A stretch of 53,021 nucleotides of DNA from Flavobacterium sp. (GCA_020403245.1 JADBYA010000007.1:1-53021); one strand, 5' to 3'; shown: positions 34,819 to 43,496, counted from the stretch's first letter. The notes: generated by a model from the letters alone, not told the origin. Numbers and translations: made by a program.

Positions 34819-35682
34819 TTAAAATACTCTATATAAGTTAAAACCAAAATAAATTCCTTTCCCTCCTGTTATTCCGTTGGCAGTAGTAAAATAACTAACG
34901 TCATTCATAGCTTGACTATTTGAGAAAAGCAACTGAAATACATGTCCACCAGTTTCAATATCTATACCAATTGTTGCAGGATTGTGATAAAAACTAGTTT
35001 CTCTTGCATTCAATCGAGCAGCATATTCCATATTCAAACTAATTCTTTTAGACAATTTATATCTTCCACCAAGAGCCAATAAAAAATTATCTTTTTCTTC
35101 ATATAAAGGTTCGTAAAGATTTTTATGAATATAAATCGGATTTAATTCTAAAGAAAAACTGTTAGAAAACTTTCTTGATATTGGAAATTGCGTACTGAAA
35201 GCAAATCTATTTGATGATTTCAATTCTGGAAACTCGTCTTTACTCAACTTAGAGTTGATATCCATGGTATTATAACCAACAATAGTTACTGGAAAACCAT
35301 CAACTTCCTGGTCAGCAAACTTATATTTAGCTGATAATTCATAGTTTTTATTCAACGTGTGACGAGAAAAACCTAATGTTAACCAATCTCTTGCTCCATA
35401 CAAAACGCCGATTTTGGTTGAAGCATTATCTAATCCGAAGAAATTTTCAAAACCATTCGTTAAATCACCAAATTTGTGTGATACTAAAAAATACCACTCG
35501 CCTTTGGCTGCAAGCTTTGTCGATTGCATAGAACAAACTTGTAATCCTTTGAAAGCTGCAATTTCAATTTCTTTTTTTCCTTTGCTAACAGAATCTAATT
35601 CATTCAATAAATCATCTTGTGCATTCGAGAAACCAAACACAAAAAGAAAAAATACAGAAAAAGCAATTTTAGATATATTCAT
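34819..35682 (-). CDS. DUF5777 family beta-barrel protein
   Basis: 287 residues, signal peptide 1-21 ending GFSNA. Recognised as DUF5777 from the opening KGLQVCSMQSTKLAAKGEWY, VSHKFGDLTNGFENFFGLDN and LYGARDWLTLGFSRH. The alternating strands to the final GGKGIYFGFNLYRVF indicate an outer-membrane barrel of about 12 strands. Function is unknown. Its fixed association with cytochrome c and YceI genes suggests a role in an electron or lipid pathway across the outer membrane; this is inference. Confidence 0.85.
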   Translation of the reverse strand: MNISKIAFSVFFLFVFGFSNAQDDLLNELDSVSKGKKEIEIAAFKGLQVCSMQSTKLAAKGEWYFLVSHKFGDLTNGFENFFGLDNASTKIGVLYGARDWLTLGFSRHTLNKNYELSAKYKFADQEVDGFPVTIVGYNTMDINSKLSKDEFPELKSSNRFAFSTQFPISRKFSNSFSLELNPIYIHKNLYEPLYEEKDNFLLALGGRYKLSKRISLNMEYAARLNARETSFYHNPATIGIDIETGGHVFQLLFSNSQAMNDVSYFTTANGITGGKGIYFGFNLYRVF

Positions 35683-35694
35683 TTTTATTTATTA

Positions 35695-36081
35695 CTATTT
35701 TACTATTAAACAAAGGTCTAATTTTAATTCTTCTAAAAGGTCATCATAACCTGTGACACGACCTTTAATGATAATTTGACTACCAACAGCAACACTTTTT
35801 GAAACTTGTAATTGACAGGAAACTTTCTCATCTAACGTAATTAAATCCTCACCAATAGTAGTAACTTTCCCAGAAACTTGTACGGTTTTATTTAAGTATT
35901 TTTTGGTTGCAATTTCAGAATTATTTGAAAACTCAGTAAAAATGTCAGTTGCTGTCTTGGTATACTCAGATTTTTCAGTTTGAATATCTCTAGCTCCAGC
36001 AGTCATTATATAATTGTATCCAAAATAACCAATAGCAACAACAACAATTACTCCTATTAAAATCTTTACTTTTTTACTCAT
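35695..36081 (-). CDS. Membrane-anchored OB-fold (tRNA_anti-like) protein
   Basis: 128 residues. One N-terminal TM helix (about 6-24, ILIGVIVVVAIGYFGYNYI), then a periplasmic domain: a helix TATDIFTEFSNNSEIATKKY, then OB-fold strands KTVQVSGKVTTIGEDLITL through IIIKGRVTGYD and a closing LKLDLCLIVK. This matches the small tRNA_anti-like OB domain (PF12869) of exported proteins; nucleic acid binding should not be assumed. First gene of the operon, 12 bases before DUF5777. Confidence 0.8.
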   Translation of the reverse strand: MSKKVKILIGVIVVVAIGYFGYNYIMTAGARDIQTEKSEYTKTATDIFTEFSNNSEIATKKYLNKTVQVSGKVTTIGEDLITLDEKVSCQLQVSKSVAVGSQIIIKGRVTGYDDLLEELKLDLCLIVK

Positions 36082-36496
36082 TTTTTTTTAAAAAATTTAT
36101 AGTTTACAGCTGAATAAACTTTATTAATTATAGATTTTTAACTCTTTTAATTACAATAACCTTTTTCATTAATCCATTTACAATACTACTATTGTTTTTA
36201 GTAAGGAAATGTTAATTTGACAAACTTTCTTTTCTAGCCAAATGAAAGAAGCTGTTTTTTTAATGCAAAAGCAATATTAATTGAAATAATTAGGAGTAAT
36301 AATTAACTTCGTGTTTTTCTTAATCACAAATTTATTAATTTTTATGACATAACTATTTGTTTATTAAAGATAAATGGATACTAAAATTGAGTTTACATTC
36401 TCTTAGTTTTATATATTATAATTCGTATTTGCAATAAATAAAATGTATCAAAAAATGAGAAAAATGAGTATAAAAACAGTAAAAGTAGTATAGGTT
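36082..36496. other. AT-rich intergenic region, no gene
   Basis: About 415 bases between the OB-fold operon (leftward start) and the end of the radical SAM gene. It must contain the operon's promoter, but no exact TAnnTTTG is found at short range. AGTTTA (36101-36106) and TAAACT (36115-36120) form a dyad around CAGCTG, 20 bases before the ATG, which could be an operator. I see nothing else. Confidence 0.5.
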
Positions 36497-38737
36497 TTAT
36501 AAAACCAATAACCCAAAATCTTTGAGAGAAGTTATCTGTTTTGAATACCAAAATAACTCAAAGTTTTCAAAATGAGTTTCGAAATCAGTTTTAATTTGAG
36601 CAAAGGTTTGGTTTTTGTTTTGGAAAATAGAAAGTGTTTCTAGCGTTGTAACAAGCCATTCTGCTCTTTCTTTTTCCAAAGAAAATTCAATAGTTTCTCT
36701 TTTGTCATGAAAAGTCAACTTCATCATTTCCCAAGAGCATCCTTTTTTAGATTTTGTAAAAGTTTCTGAAATTGGTTTTCCTCCTATCCAAACAATTTTT
36801 GCAGAAGGTTTTGTGTTGAAACTTTTTTCTTTCTCCAAACAAGAAACAATATAATCCGAAGGAATTGTAGTATTGGGAATTTTAAAATCAAACCAGTCTT
36901 GCAATTCATAATCAAAACAGATTCCGTGCATATAATTAAACAACGACTTCTTCAAACCAAAACTAAATTTATCATGATTAATTCCAGTTTTGTCTTTGAA
37001 CTGAATGTCATTATTAGCAAAAAGCCCACCCAACCCTCCCAATGGGAGAGCTTTTTCATCTAATCCTATAGGTATAACACGAAATTCCTCTGGAAACATG
37101 CCAACCGGACTGTGAGCTGTCATGGCAAATTGATGCCAAAAACCCGATTGTATTATTCCTAATTCAAATAGTTGACGTACCATTTCCAAACTATCAATCG
37201 TTTCTTGAACAGTTTGTGTGGGATAACCATACATCAAATAGGCATGAACCATAATGCCGCTTTCGGTGAAATTGTGGGTTACTTGTGCCACTTGTTCTAC
37301 AGTTACTCCTTTTTTTATGAGTTCCAATAATCTATCGGAAGCAACTTCTAATCCGCCCGAAACAGCAATGCAACCCGAAGCTTTTAGTAAAAAACACAAA
37401 TCGCGAGTAAAACTCTTTTCAAACCGAATGTTAGTCCACCACGTAACAGTTAGTTTTCTTCTAAGAATTTCTAAAGCCACTTCTTTCATCAAAGCTGGTG
37501 GTGCTGCTTCATCTACAAAATGGAAGCCATTTTCGCCCGTTTGTGCTATCATTTCCTCCATCCTATCGACCAAAGTTTTGGCTGCAATGGGTTCGTAGAG
37601 TTTGATATAATCCAATGTAATGTCACAAAAAGTACATTTCCCCCAGTAGCAACCATGCGCCATTGTGAGTTTATTCCAACGGCCGTCACTCCACAAACTG
37701 TGCATTGGGTTGGCCATTTCGATAACCGAAATATAGTTGTCTAAAAATAAATCCGAATAATCCGGTGTTCCGACTTGAGATTGTTTATAATCGTTTTTAA
37801 GAGTATTATTTTTATAAACTACTTCGTTTTGTTCTAAGACGAAAGTTCTTTTGGCCTCCCCCAACCCCTCCAAAGGAGGGGAGTTTAAAACGTGGGAAAT
37901 TAGTAATTCAATAGGAAGTTCGCCATCATCCAATGTTATAAAATCGAAAAATTCGAAAACACGCTTGTCGCTTAAACTTCGTAATTCTGTATTTGGGAAA
38001 CCGCCACCCATGGCTATTTTAATTATTGGGAAATTCATTTTAATAAATTGTGCACAACGAAAAGCACTGTATAAATTTCCTGGAAAAGGAACTGATATAC
38101 AAACTAATTTGGGTTGAACATCTTGTAATCTTTCATTCAGGATATTGAGTGTAATTGTATCAATGTAAGTCAACTCATTTTGCAAATGGGAATACATCTC
38201 GTCAAAGGAATTGGCACTTCTACCCAATCGTTCCGCATAGCGACTGAAGCCAAAATTTTCATCAACACATTCGACAATAAAATCAGATAAATCTTCGAGA
38301 TACAAAGTAGCTAGATGTTTTGCTTTGTCTTGCATTCCCATGCTACCAAAAGCCCATTCCATATCGTCTAATTGATTGAAACGACTGGCTTGTGGAAGGA
38401 AATTTCCGGAGCAAATTTGTCGGGCAAGGGTTTGGTTTTTTCCTTGGAGGAATTGTATTACTGCATCGATTGTATTGACATAATCGTGTTTTAACGAAAT
38501 AATTCGTTGCGAGTTAAGAGTTGCGGGTTGCGGGTTAACTTGAAACTCTAAACTTGCGGTCTGAAACATTTTTTCCAAACCTTTTTTTGAAAAGAGTTCT
38601 AAAATCACTTCTATGCCCAAATCCATTTGAAAGCAGGAAATTTTTTTGGTATTCAAAAATCCTTTCAAGTATGCCGTTGCTGGATAAGGCGTATTGAGCT
38701 GGGTGAATGGCGGGGTTATAAGAAGGAGGTCTTTCAT
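36497..38737 (-). CDS. B12-binding-domain radical SAM protein carrying two inserted palindromic peptides
   Basis: 746 residues from ATG 38737 (MKDLLLITPPFTQLNTPYPA). The N-terminal half resembles the cobalamin-binding domain (PKLVCISVPFPGNLYSAF, KIAMGGGFPN). The radical SAM core has cluster cysteines C363-x4-C368-x2-C371 in HGCYWGKCTFCD, followed by SGGLEVASDRLLELIKKGV and YLMYGYPTQT. Two stretches look foreign to the fold: NSPPLEGLGEA (about 284-295) and ALPLGGLGGLF (about 561-572). Both are translated from palindromic repeat DNA and keep the frame. The substrate is unknown; related enzymes methylate or rearrange unactivated carbons. It is a single-gene unit. Confidence 0.85.
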   Translation of the reverse strand: MKDLLLITPPFTQLNTPYPATAYLKGFLNTKKISCFQMDLGIEVILELFSKKGLEKMFQTASLEFQVNPQPATLNSQRIISLKHDYVNTIDAVIQFLQGKNQTLARQICSGNFLPQASRFNQLDDMEWAFGSMGMQDKAKHLATLYLEDLSDFIVECVDENFGFSRYAERLGRSANSFDEMYSHLQNELTYIDTITLNILNERLQDVQPKLVCISVPFPGNLYSAFRCAQFIKMNFPIIKIAMGGGFPNTELRSLSDKRVFEFFDFITLDDGELPIELLISHVLNSPPLEGLGEAKRTFVLEQNEVVYKNNTLKNDYKQSQVGTPDYSDLFLDNYISVIEMANPMHSLWSDGRWNKLTMAHGCYWGKCTFCDITLDYIKLYEPIAAKTLVDRMEEMIAQTGENGFHFVDEAAPPALMKEVALEILRRKLTVTWWTNIRFEKSFTRDLCFLLKASGCIAVSGGLEVASDRLLELIKKGVTVEQVAQVTHNFTESGIMVHAYLMYGYPTQTVQETIDSLEMVRQLFELGIIQSGFWHQFAMTAHSPVGMFPEEFRVIPIGLDEKALPLGGLGGLFANNDIQFKDKTGINHDKFSFGLKKSLFNYMHGICFDYELQDWFDFKIPNTTIPSDYIVSCLEKEKSFNTKPSAKIVWIGGKPISETFTKSKKGCSWEMMKLTFHDKRETIEFSLEKERAEWLVTTLETLSIFQNKNQTFAQIKTDFETHFENFELFWYSKQITSLKDFGLLVL
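37020..37056. repeat. In-frame palindromic element inside the radical SAM gene (distal copy)
   Basis: CTCCC-AAT-GGGAG (37036-37048) within ends AAAAGC and GCTTTTT. Translated on the minus strand as KALPLGGLGGLF. It resembles the common intergenic GGGAGGGTTGGGTGGGC repeats of flavobacteria (recollection). Confidence 0.75.
37853..37890. repeat. In-frame palindromic element inside the radical SAM gene (proximal copy)
   Basis: CCCCTCC-AAA-GGAGGGG (37865-37881) with a GGCCTCCCCCAA arm to the left. Translated on the minus strand as LNSPPLEGLGEA. Much more GC-rich than the surrounding gene and in the same orientation and reading frame as the distal copy. Confidence 0.8.
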
Positions 38738-38768
38738 TTGGGTTTTGGTAACAAACAAAAGTACTAAA

Positions 38769-39482
38769 CTATTTTCCCTCTTTTCGTCTTTCGTTTATAT
38801 ATTCGTTCAATTTTTTACCATAAAGTGATTTAGAAATCTTGGGTGTCATTGATTTTTGAATGGTATCCAAGTATTTTAAATTGATGTCGTAAATCTCGGC
38901 TAGCGTAACATAGGGAGACACTTCATAATTAGCATTGTTTACAGCAAAATTGGTAGTGTACAAATATTTTCTTTTTGTAATACCTTCTCGTTCACTCTCA
39001 ATTTTTGCAACTTCTGCCATGTCTTTATCCTTATATGCTTTGAATTTTTTTTCAATTAAATCTAAATCTTGATCTACAAACCTTGAGGCCACTTTTTTAT
39101 ACTCATCATACAATTCTTGATTTTTTGAACCTGTAATTTTAACATCGGCAGTAAAAAAATCCAAAGAAGTTTCGAGATTCATAGTTCCTTTTTCGGCAAA
39201 AAAAGCAATATTATTATCCAATGAATTGGTCACACCACGATCCAAAAACAGGTATAACATCTCAGGCGATTCAATATCAAATTCACTCATAAAATGAGAG
39301 TCGCCACTTATCACAATGGTATCAATGGGAATAAAAGCGGTGTCTTTTATTCTTTGAATGTAAAGCGTTCCATTTTTTAATCCTTTGATATTGCCATTTA
39401 AAACGAAATTTTTGGTTGATTTTTTTTCGGAGCAAGACAGTAAAATAACTATAGAAAATAGTGCGAGTAATGATTTGTTCAT
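38769..39482 (-). CDS. DUF4369-containing lipoprotein
   Basis: 237 residues. Lipobox LLSC, lipidated Cys17. The N-terminal 100 residues fit DUF4369 (FVLNGNIKGLKNGTLYIQR, a strand repeat found upstream of thioredoxin domains in Bacteroidota, then GTMNLETSLDF). The C-terminal half is helical and charged and lacks a thioredoxin CxxC, so this is a short member without a redox domain. Membrane-anchored and facing the periplasm; function unknown. A palindromic element occupies its 5' leader. Confidence 0.8.
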   Translation of the reverse strand: MNKSLLALFSIVILLSCSEKKSTKNFVLNGNIKGLKNGTLYIQRIKDTAFIPIDTIVISGDSHFMSEFDIESPEMLYLFLDRGVTNSLDNNIAFFAEKGTMNLETSLDFFTADVKITGSKNQELYDEYKKVASRFVDQDLDLIEKKFKAYKDKDMAEVAKIESEREGITKRKYLYTTNFAVNNANYEVSPYVTLAEIYDINLKYLDTIQKSMTPKISKSLYGKKLNEYINERRKEGK

Positions 39483-39499
39483 GTTTTTAAATTTTAACT

Positions 39500-39533
39500 T
39501 CGTTCAGCTCGACCAAATGGTCTGGAGTGGCAA
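39500..39533. repeat. Leader palindrome GACC-AAAT-GGTC with conserved arms
   Basis: Pattern CGTTC, CGACC-AAAT-GGTCT, GTGG, CAA. A related copy at 45780-45810 reads CGTTC, CGACC-TCTC-GGTCT, GTGG, CAA. It lies 18 bases upstream of the DUF4369 ATG, next to a near-match -7 box (TATTATTG). Confidence 0.6.
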
Positions 39534-39540
39534 TAATACT

Positions 39541-39574
39541 AAAAAAATCCTCAATTCGGTAACCGAATTGAGGA
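39541..39574 (-). terminator. Terminator of the M61 peptidase gene
   Basis: 13-base arms TCCTCAATTCGGT and ACCGAATTGAGGA, followed on the minus strand by seven T. Confidence 0.92.
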
Positions 39575-39598
39575 TAAAAACATATTTATAGTTTTAGA

Positions 39599-41458
39599 TT
39601 ATCCTTTTAACCATCCGCTATGTAACTTCTCTTTTGTTGTGTCTGTAAAATTGTACCCTTCAACTTCATCCATTGATAATTTTACCTTCCCTTTTATGAT
39701 TTGCTCTTTACCATCTCTAGAAATTGTAACGTTTATTGGGTCATCAACTTTCCAATTTTGACTTTCCATTATCATGTCATAAATAGTATCGAGATTGTAT
39801 TTTTTATCATTAATGGATACAATAACATCTCCCCCTTTTAACCCTAAATTAGTCATAAAATCATTTAATTCTGAACTAGGAATTACACTAATTTCTTTAG
39901 TTGTTGGGTTAACGGTTATGTATGGAGTGGATTGATCTTTTAAAAATGGATTAATTGGTTTTTGAACTTTGGATTTCGTCACACCCATTTTTGCATAGAA
40001 AAAATCATAATTAATTGGTGTTTTTCCAGCAACGTAAGTGTTTAAAAACTCACCTACTTCGGGATATGTTAGCGAAGTTATTTTTGCAAAAAGCGCTTCA
40101 TCATCAAATGGTTTTTCTGTGCCGTATTCTTTTGATAATTTTTTCATTAAGTCTAAAATGCCTCTTTCGCCATTACTTTTTTCACGAATGATAATATCAA
40201 TACACATTCCAATTAAGGCGCCTTTTTCATATACATTTAAATACTGGTCTTTATAAGGTTCAACTAAAACATTGGCACTCATTTCAGTAAATGGCATAGT
40301 GTCATTCAAAGTAGCCGCATTTCGAATTTTTCCGTTCATTCTTTCATAAAATTCATCCGCACCAATTAATCCTTGATTTACTTGAAATAAATTGGCAAAA
40401 TATTCGGTAACGCCTTCATACATCCATAAATGTTTTGACATTTTTGGATTGTTGTAGTCAAAAAATTGAATCTCTTTGGAGTGAATACTTAATGGTGTTA
40501 CAATATGAAAAAATTCGTGTGAAACGACATCTTTCATTTGTTCTGCTAAAGCTGCTGCAGGCATCATTTCTGGAAAAACAACCGTTGTAGAAGTGTGATG
40601 CTCTAATGCGCCAAATCCTTTGGCATCATTTCCTTGCATATCCGAAAGATAGAGTAAAACAGTATAGCGTTTGTTGTTGTTTATTGGACCTAAAAAAGTT
40701 TTTTGGGCACGCATTGTTTTCTCTAAAACGGGCATTATTGATTTTGCAGAGTGTGTAGCACTTGGAGAATAAACACTTAACAAAATTTCCATTCCATCTA
40801 CCATAAAAGTTTCGTAATCCGGTTTGGAATACATAATTGGATTATCTGTAATTTCAAAATAGCGTTTGGCAACAAAATTGTCAATGGTATCACTTTTGTT
40901 TGTATCGATAAGAGAGGTAGCTCCAAATAAAGTGGCAGGATGCAATACAGTTAGCACATAATTTATTTCTGTTTTACCTTGAAAATAACCCACAAAACAA
41001 TGGTTGTTTAACATAAAGTTTTTACCTTCTAGAATATTGCTTCCAGCCGGTGAAAAAATATCTTCTTTGCCAAATCCTCCCCCTTTTTCAGTATCATAAG
41101 TATCATTTACCCAATAGGTTATATTATATAATTTATTAGAATTGCTAATTTTCCATGAATTGTCATCGGTTTTTGTTGTAGATAATTCATTTCCTCTGGC
41201 ATCAAATGCTTTAAAATCATCTATTAGTTTTCCGTAATTATCTGTTGAATAGGTTCCAGGAACTGTTTTAGGTATGTGATAAACAACCTCATTAGATGTA
41301 AACTTTGGTGGTGTAACCGTTACCATTACTTTATCGTCTTTCACTTGATTTAAGTCGATAGTAACTTTTACTTCCTCGCTTGTAGCTTTTTTTTGTGCAA
41401 CAGCGTTCAAACTAGATAAAGATAGTGTAAGAATGACACTCAGGATAAGTCTTTTCAT
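39599..41458 (-). CDS. Secreted M61-family metallopeptidase with PDZ domain
   Basis: 619 residues with a signal peptide 1-21 (ends NAVAQ). Zinc motif HEFFH with H314, E315, H318, followed by the Glu-containing EGVTEYFANL helix as in glycyl aminopeptidase (M61). The N-terminal beta domain contains VVYHIPKTVPGTYSTDNYG, the family's substrate-groove strand. A C-terminal PDZ domain (about 525-605) begins NDFMTNLGLKGGDVIVSIND. Periplasmic peptidase, preference for N-terminal Gly/Ala in characterised members. Single gene with its own terminator. Confidence 0.93.
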   Translation of the reverse strand: MKRLILSVILTLSLSSLNAVAQKKATSEEVKVTIDLNQVKDDKVMVTVTPPKFTSNEVVYHIPKTVPGTYSTDNYGKLIDDFKAFDARGNELSTTKTDDNSWKISNSNKLYNITYWVNDTYDTEKGGGFGKEDIFSPAGSNILEGKNFMLNNHCFVGYFQGKTEINYVLTVLHPATLFGATSLIDTNKSDTIDNFVAKRYFEITDNPIMYSKPDYETFMVDGMEILLSVYSPSATHSAKSIMPVLEKTMRAQKTFLGPINNNKRYTVLLYLSDMQGNDAKGFGALEHHTSTTVVFPEMMPAAALAEQMKDVVSHEFFHIVTPLSIHSKEIQFFDYNNPKMSKHLWMYEGVTEYFANLFQVNQGLIGADEFYERMNGKIRNAATLNDTMPFTEMSANVLVEPYKDQYLNVYEKGALIGMCIDIIIREKSNGERGILDLMKKLSKEYGTEKPFDDEALFAKITSLTYPEVGEFLNTYVAGKTPINYDFFYAKMGVTKSKVQKPINPFLKDQSTPYITVNPTTKEISVIPSSELNDFMTNLGLKGGDVIVSINDKKYNLDTIYDMIMESQNWKVDDPINVTISRDGKEQIIKGKVKLSMDEVEGYNFTDTTKEKLHSGWLKG

Positions 41459-41551
41459 TTCTATTAATTTAAAATTTTTAAATATGTCAACAAAAGTAGT
41501 TAATAGTTACAAAAAGAAGATTTTATTTGGAAATGATTAACTTTTATTCAT

Positions 41552-41577
41552 AAAAAAACTCTTGCAAAGCAAGAGTT
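41552..41577 (-). terminator. Terminator of the DUF2805 gene
   Basis: AACTCTTGC, loop TTT, GCAAGAGTT on the minus strand, then seven T. It ends 7 bases past the stop of the gene. Confidence 0.9.
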
Positions 41578-41583
41578 AAATAT

Positions 41584-41859
41584 TTAATCCAGTTTATTTT
41601 TAAAATAATATTTACTGTCTAAATCATCGTCAAACTCATCGATGATTGGTTTGGGTTTGGGTTTGCTTCCAGATGCTTTCTTTTTCCAAAGCTCAAATTT
41701 ATCTTTGGATAAACGTTTACGCATCAATTCGGTTACATCATTTTCTGATAGACCAAATTCTTCTTTTATTACTTCAAAAGGTTTGCGTTCCTCTTGTGCC
41801 ATGGAGACAACTCTTTCAATTTTTTCGTTGTCAAAATCTGCAAACTTACTTTTTTTCAT
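41584..41859 (-). CDS. TIGR03643/DUF2805 family protein
   Basis: 91 residues, cytoplasmic and highly charged. Matches the small DUF2805 family (EKIERVVSMAQEERKPFEVI, then EEFGLSENDVTELMRKRLS, then FELWKKKASG). The predicted helix-turn-helix-like core with WKK suggests nucleic-acid contact, but no function is established. It ends in an acidic tail of variable length. Its upstream gap (41860-41965) is plain AT-rich. Confidence 0.85.
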   Translation of the reverse strand: MKKSKFADFDNEKIERVVSMAQEERKPFEVIKEEFGLSENDVTELMRKRLSKDKFELWKKKASGSKPKPKPIIDEFDDDLDSKYYFKNKLD

Positions 41860-41965
41860 TTCTGTAAAAGCATTTAATTAAATAGTTTTTATCTGATTAA
41901 TTTGTAATTCAATATTAGTAAAAAAAATAATTACTTTTCAAAATAGCATAAATTTTTTTCAAGTA

Positions 41966-42790
41966 CTACGAATTTGATGATCGATATTTTTGAAAAGGTA
42001 TTGCTAATAAATTCTTTAATTTATTGTTTTCTTCTAATTTCATATGTGTATCTACACCATAAACTAACTTGTTTCTATCCAAGGTTTTGAAAGTACCAAA
42101 CAATCTATCCCAAACTGAAAATATATTGCCATAATTACTATCTGTATATGGCAATACATAATGATGGTGGACTTTATGCATGTCGGGTGAAACAATAAAA
42201 TAACTTAAGAAATTATCCATTTTTTTGGGTAACGATATATTAGCATGGGTAAATTGTGTGGAAAGAACAGATAATGTTTGGTATAAAAACACCAACCACA
42301 TTGGGCAACCAACTAATAAAACTCCCAACGTTGTAAAAATAAAACGAATGACACTTTCCCCAGGATGATGCCTATTGGCTGAAGTCGTATCTATCCAAGT
42401 ATCGGTATGATGAATGAGATGAAATCGCCATAGAAACTTGACTTTATGCTCTACCAAATGAGCCAAATAAGCTCCAATCAAATCCAAAAATAACAATCCA
42501 ATAAAAGCAAACAACCAAGGATTCAATTCGGGCAACCAATATAGAATTCCAAATTTATTTTCGGTTGTCCATTGAGCCGTTTTGAGTAATAGTAATGCCA
42601 AACTAAAATTGACAACTATAGTAGTTAGGGTGAAAAAGAGGTTTATTCCAGCGTGTTGCCATTTATTATATTGAAATTTCACAAAAGGAACTGCGGTTTC
42701 AATTAGCCAAAAAAAAGCAATTCCACCAGCCAAAATCAAAGCTCTGTGTGAAGATGGAATAGTTGAAAAATAATTAATTATCTCATTCAT
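41966..42790 (-). CDS. Sterol desaturase/fatty acid hydroxylase family membrane enzyme
   Basis: 274 residues from ATG 42790; a TTG start at 42808 would lie inside the -7 box. Di-iron membrane oxygenase fold with the family His clusters H111-x3-H115, H124-x2-HH (127-128), RHH at 140-142, and HKVHHH near the C-terminus, among four TM helices. The substrate is unknown: members act on sterols, carotenoids or fatty acids. No pathway gene lies nearby, although AlkB is the next gene. Confidence 0.9.
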   Translation of the reverse strand: MNEIINYFSTIPSSHRALILAGGIAFFWLIETAVPFVKFQYNKWQHAGINLFFTLTTIVVNFSLALLLLKTAQWTTENKFGILYWLPELNPWLFAFIGLLFLDLIGAYLAHLVEHKVKFLWRFHLIHHTDTWIDTTSANRHHPGESVIRFIFTTLGVLLVGCPMWLVFLYQTLSVLSTQFTHANISLPKKMDNFLSYFIVSPDMHKVHHHYVLPYTDSNYGNIFSVWDRLFGTFKTLDRNKLVYGVDTHMKLEENNKLKNLLAIPFQKYRSSNS

Positions 42791-42805
42791 GGTAGCTATT
42801 TTATT

Positions 42806-42813
42806 CAAATATA
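42806..42813 (-). promoter_or_regulatory. Promoter -7 box TATATTTG
   Basis: Exact match on the minus strand, 15 bases before ATG 42790. Confidence 0.55.
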
Positions 42814-42824
42814 TAAATTTCTAT

Positions 42825-43427
42825 TTATTTGATAATTCGGAAAGTGAGATTTATTCTTGGTCCAATTATTTTGGCGGTTTTAGAAATTTGATGTTTCCAA
42901 AAATGCTGTGTTTCACCCTTCATCAAGAGTAAACTTCCGTGCTCTAGTTCTATTTTCAATTTTTGTTCCTTGATGGTATTATGCCTCAAATGAAAACTTC
43001 TTTCAGCTCCTAAACTTAGTGAAGCTATAACTGGATTTAGACCTAATTCTTTTTCGTTATCAGCATGCCAACCGTTGCTGTCTTTTCCGTCGCGATACAG
43101 ATTGAGTAAAACTGTGGTGAAATTTGCTTTGGAAACCTGTTCGATTTCGTCTTTAATAAATTGTAATAACGGATTCCAAGGGTTGGGTTGCATCTCAATA
43201 TTTGAATACGCATAAGGTTTGCCTTCATTGCCAAAAAGTGCTGTCAATCTGGGTTGTGAATAGGTTTTACCAAAAACAGTAATGTTATCTTGCTGCCAAG
43301 GAATTTCATTTTTGAGTTTCTCAAATAATTCATTGGCTCGGTTGCTTTCAAAGAAATTTGGATAATATTCTATGTCAGCGTTTGGTATAATAAACTGAAA
43401 TTTATCTTTAGGGAAAAGTGATTTCAT
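42825..43427 (-). CDS. alkB: Alpha-ketoglutarate-dependent dioxygenase AlkB
   Basis: 200 residues from ATG 43427. Oxidative demethylase that repairs N-alkylated bases such as 1-methyladenine in nucleic acids, using Fe(II), 2-oxoglutarate and O2. Iron ligands H121 and D123 (HAD) with H179, and 2-oxoglutarate-binding R191 and R197 in the RxNxTxR motif, are all present. The promoter box lies 4 bases before the ATG, predicting a leaderless transcript. A MFSLYFCK extension would start inside the promoter and is rejected. Confidence 0.94.
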   Translation of the reverse strand: MKSLFPKDKFQFIIPNADIEYYPNFFESNRANELFEKLKNEIPWQQDNITVFGKTYSQPRLTALFGNEGKPYAYSNIEMQPNPWNPLLQFIKDEIEQVSKANFTTVLLNLYRDGKDSNGWHADNEKELGLNPVIASLSLGAERSFHLRHNTIKEQKLKIELEHGSLLLMKGETQHFWKHQISKTAKIIGPRINLTFRIIK

Positions 43428-43431
43428 TTTA

Positions 43432-43464
43432 CAAAAATAAAGAGAAAACATTGAAATTAATCAA
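43432..43464 (-). promoter_or_regulatory. alkB promoter
   Basis: TTG (43462-43464), 22-base spacer, TATTTTTG (43432-43439) on the minus strand, 4 bases before the ATG. Confidence 0.7.
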
Positions 43465-43496
43465 CGTTTTCTCTTCAAACTATTGAGGATTGTATA

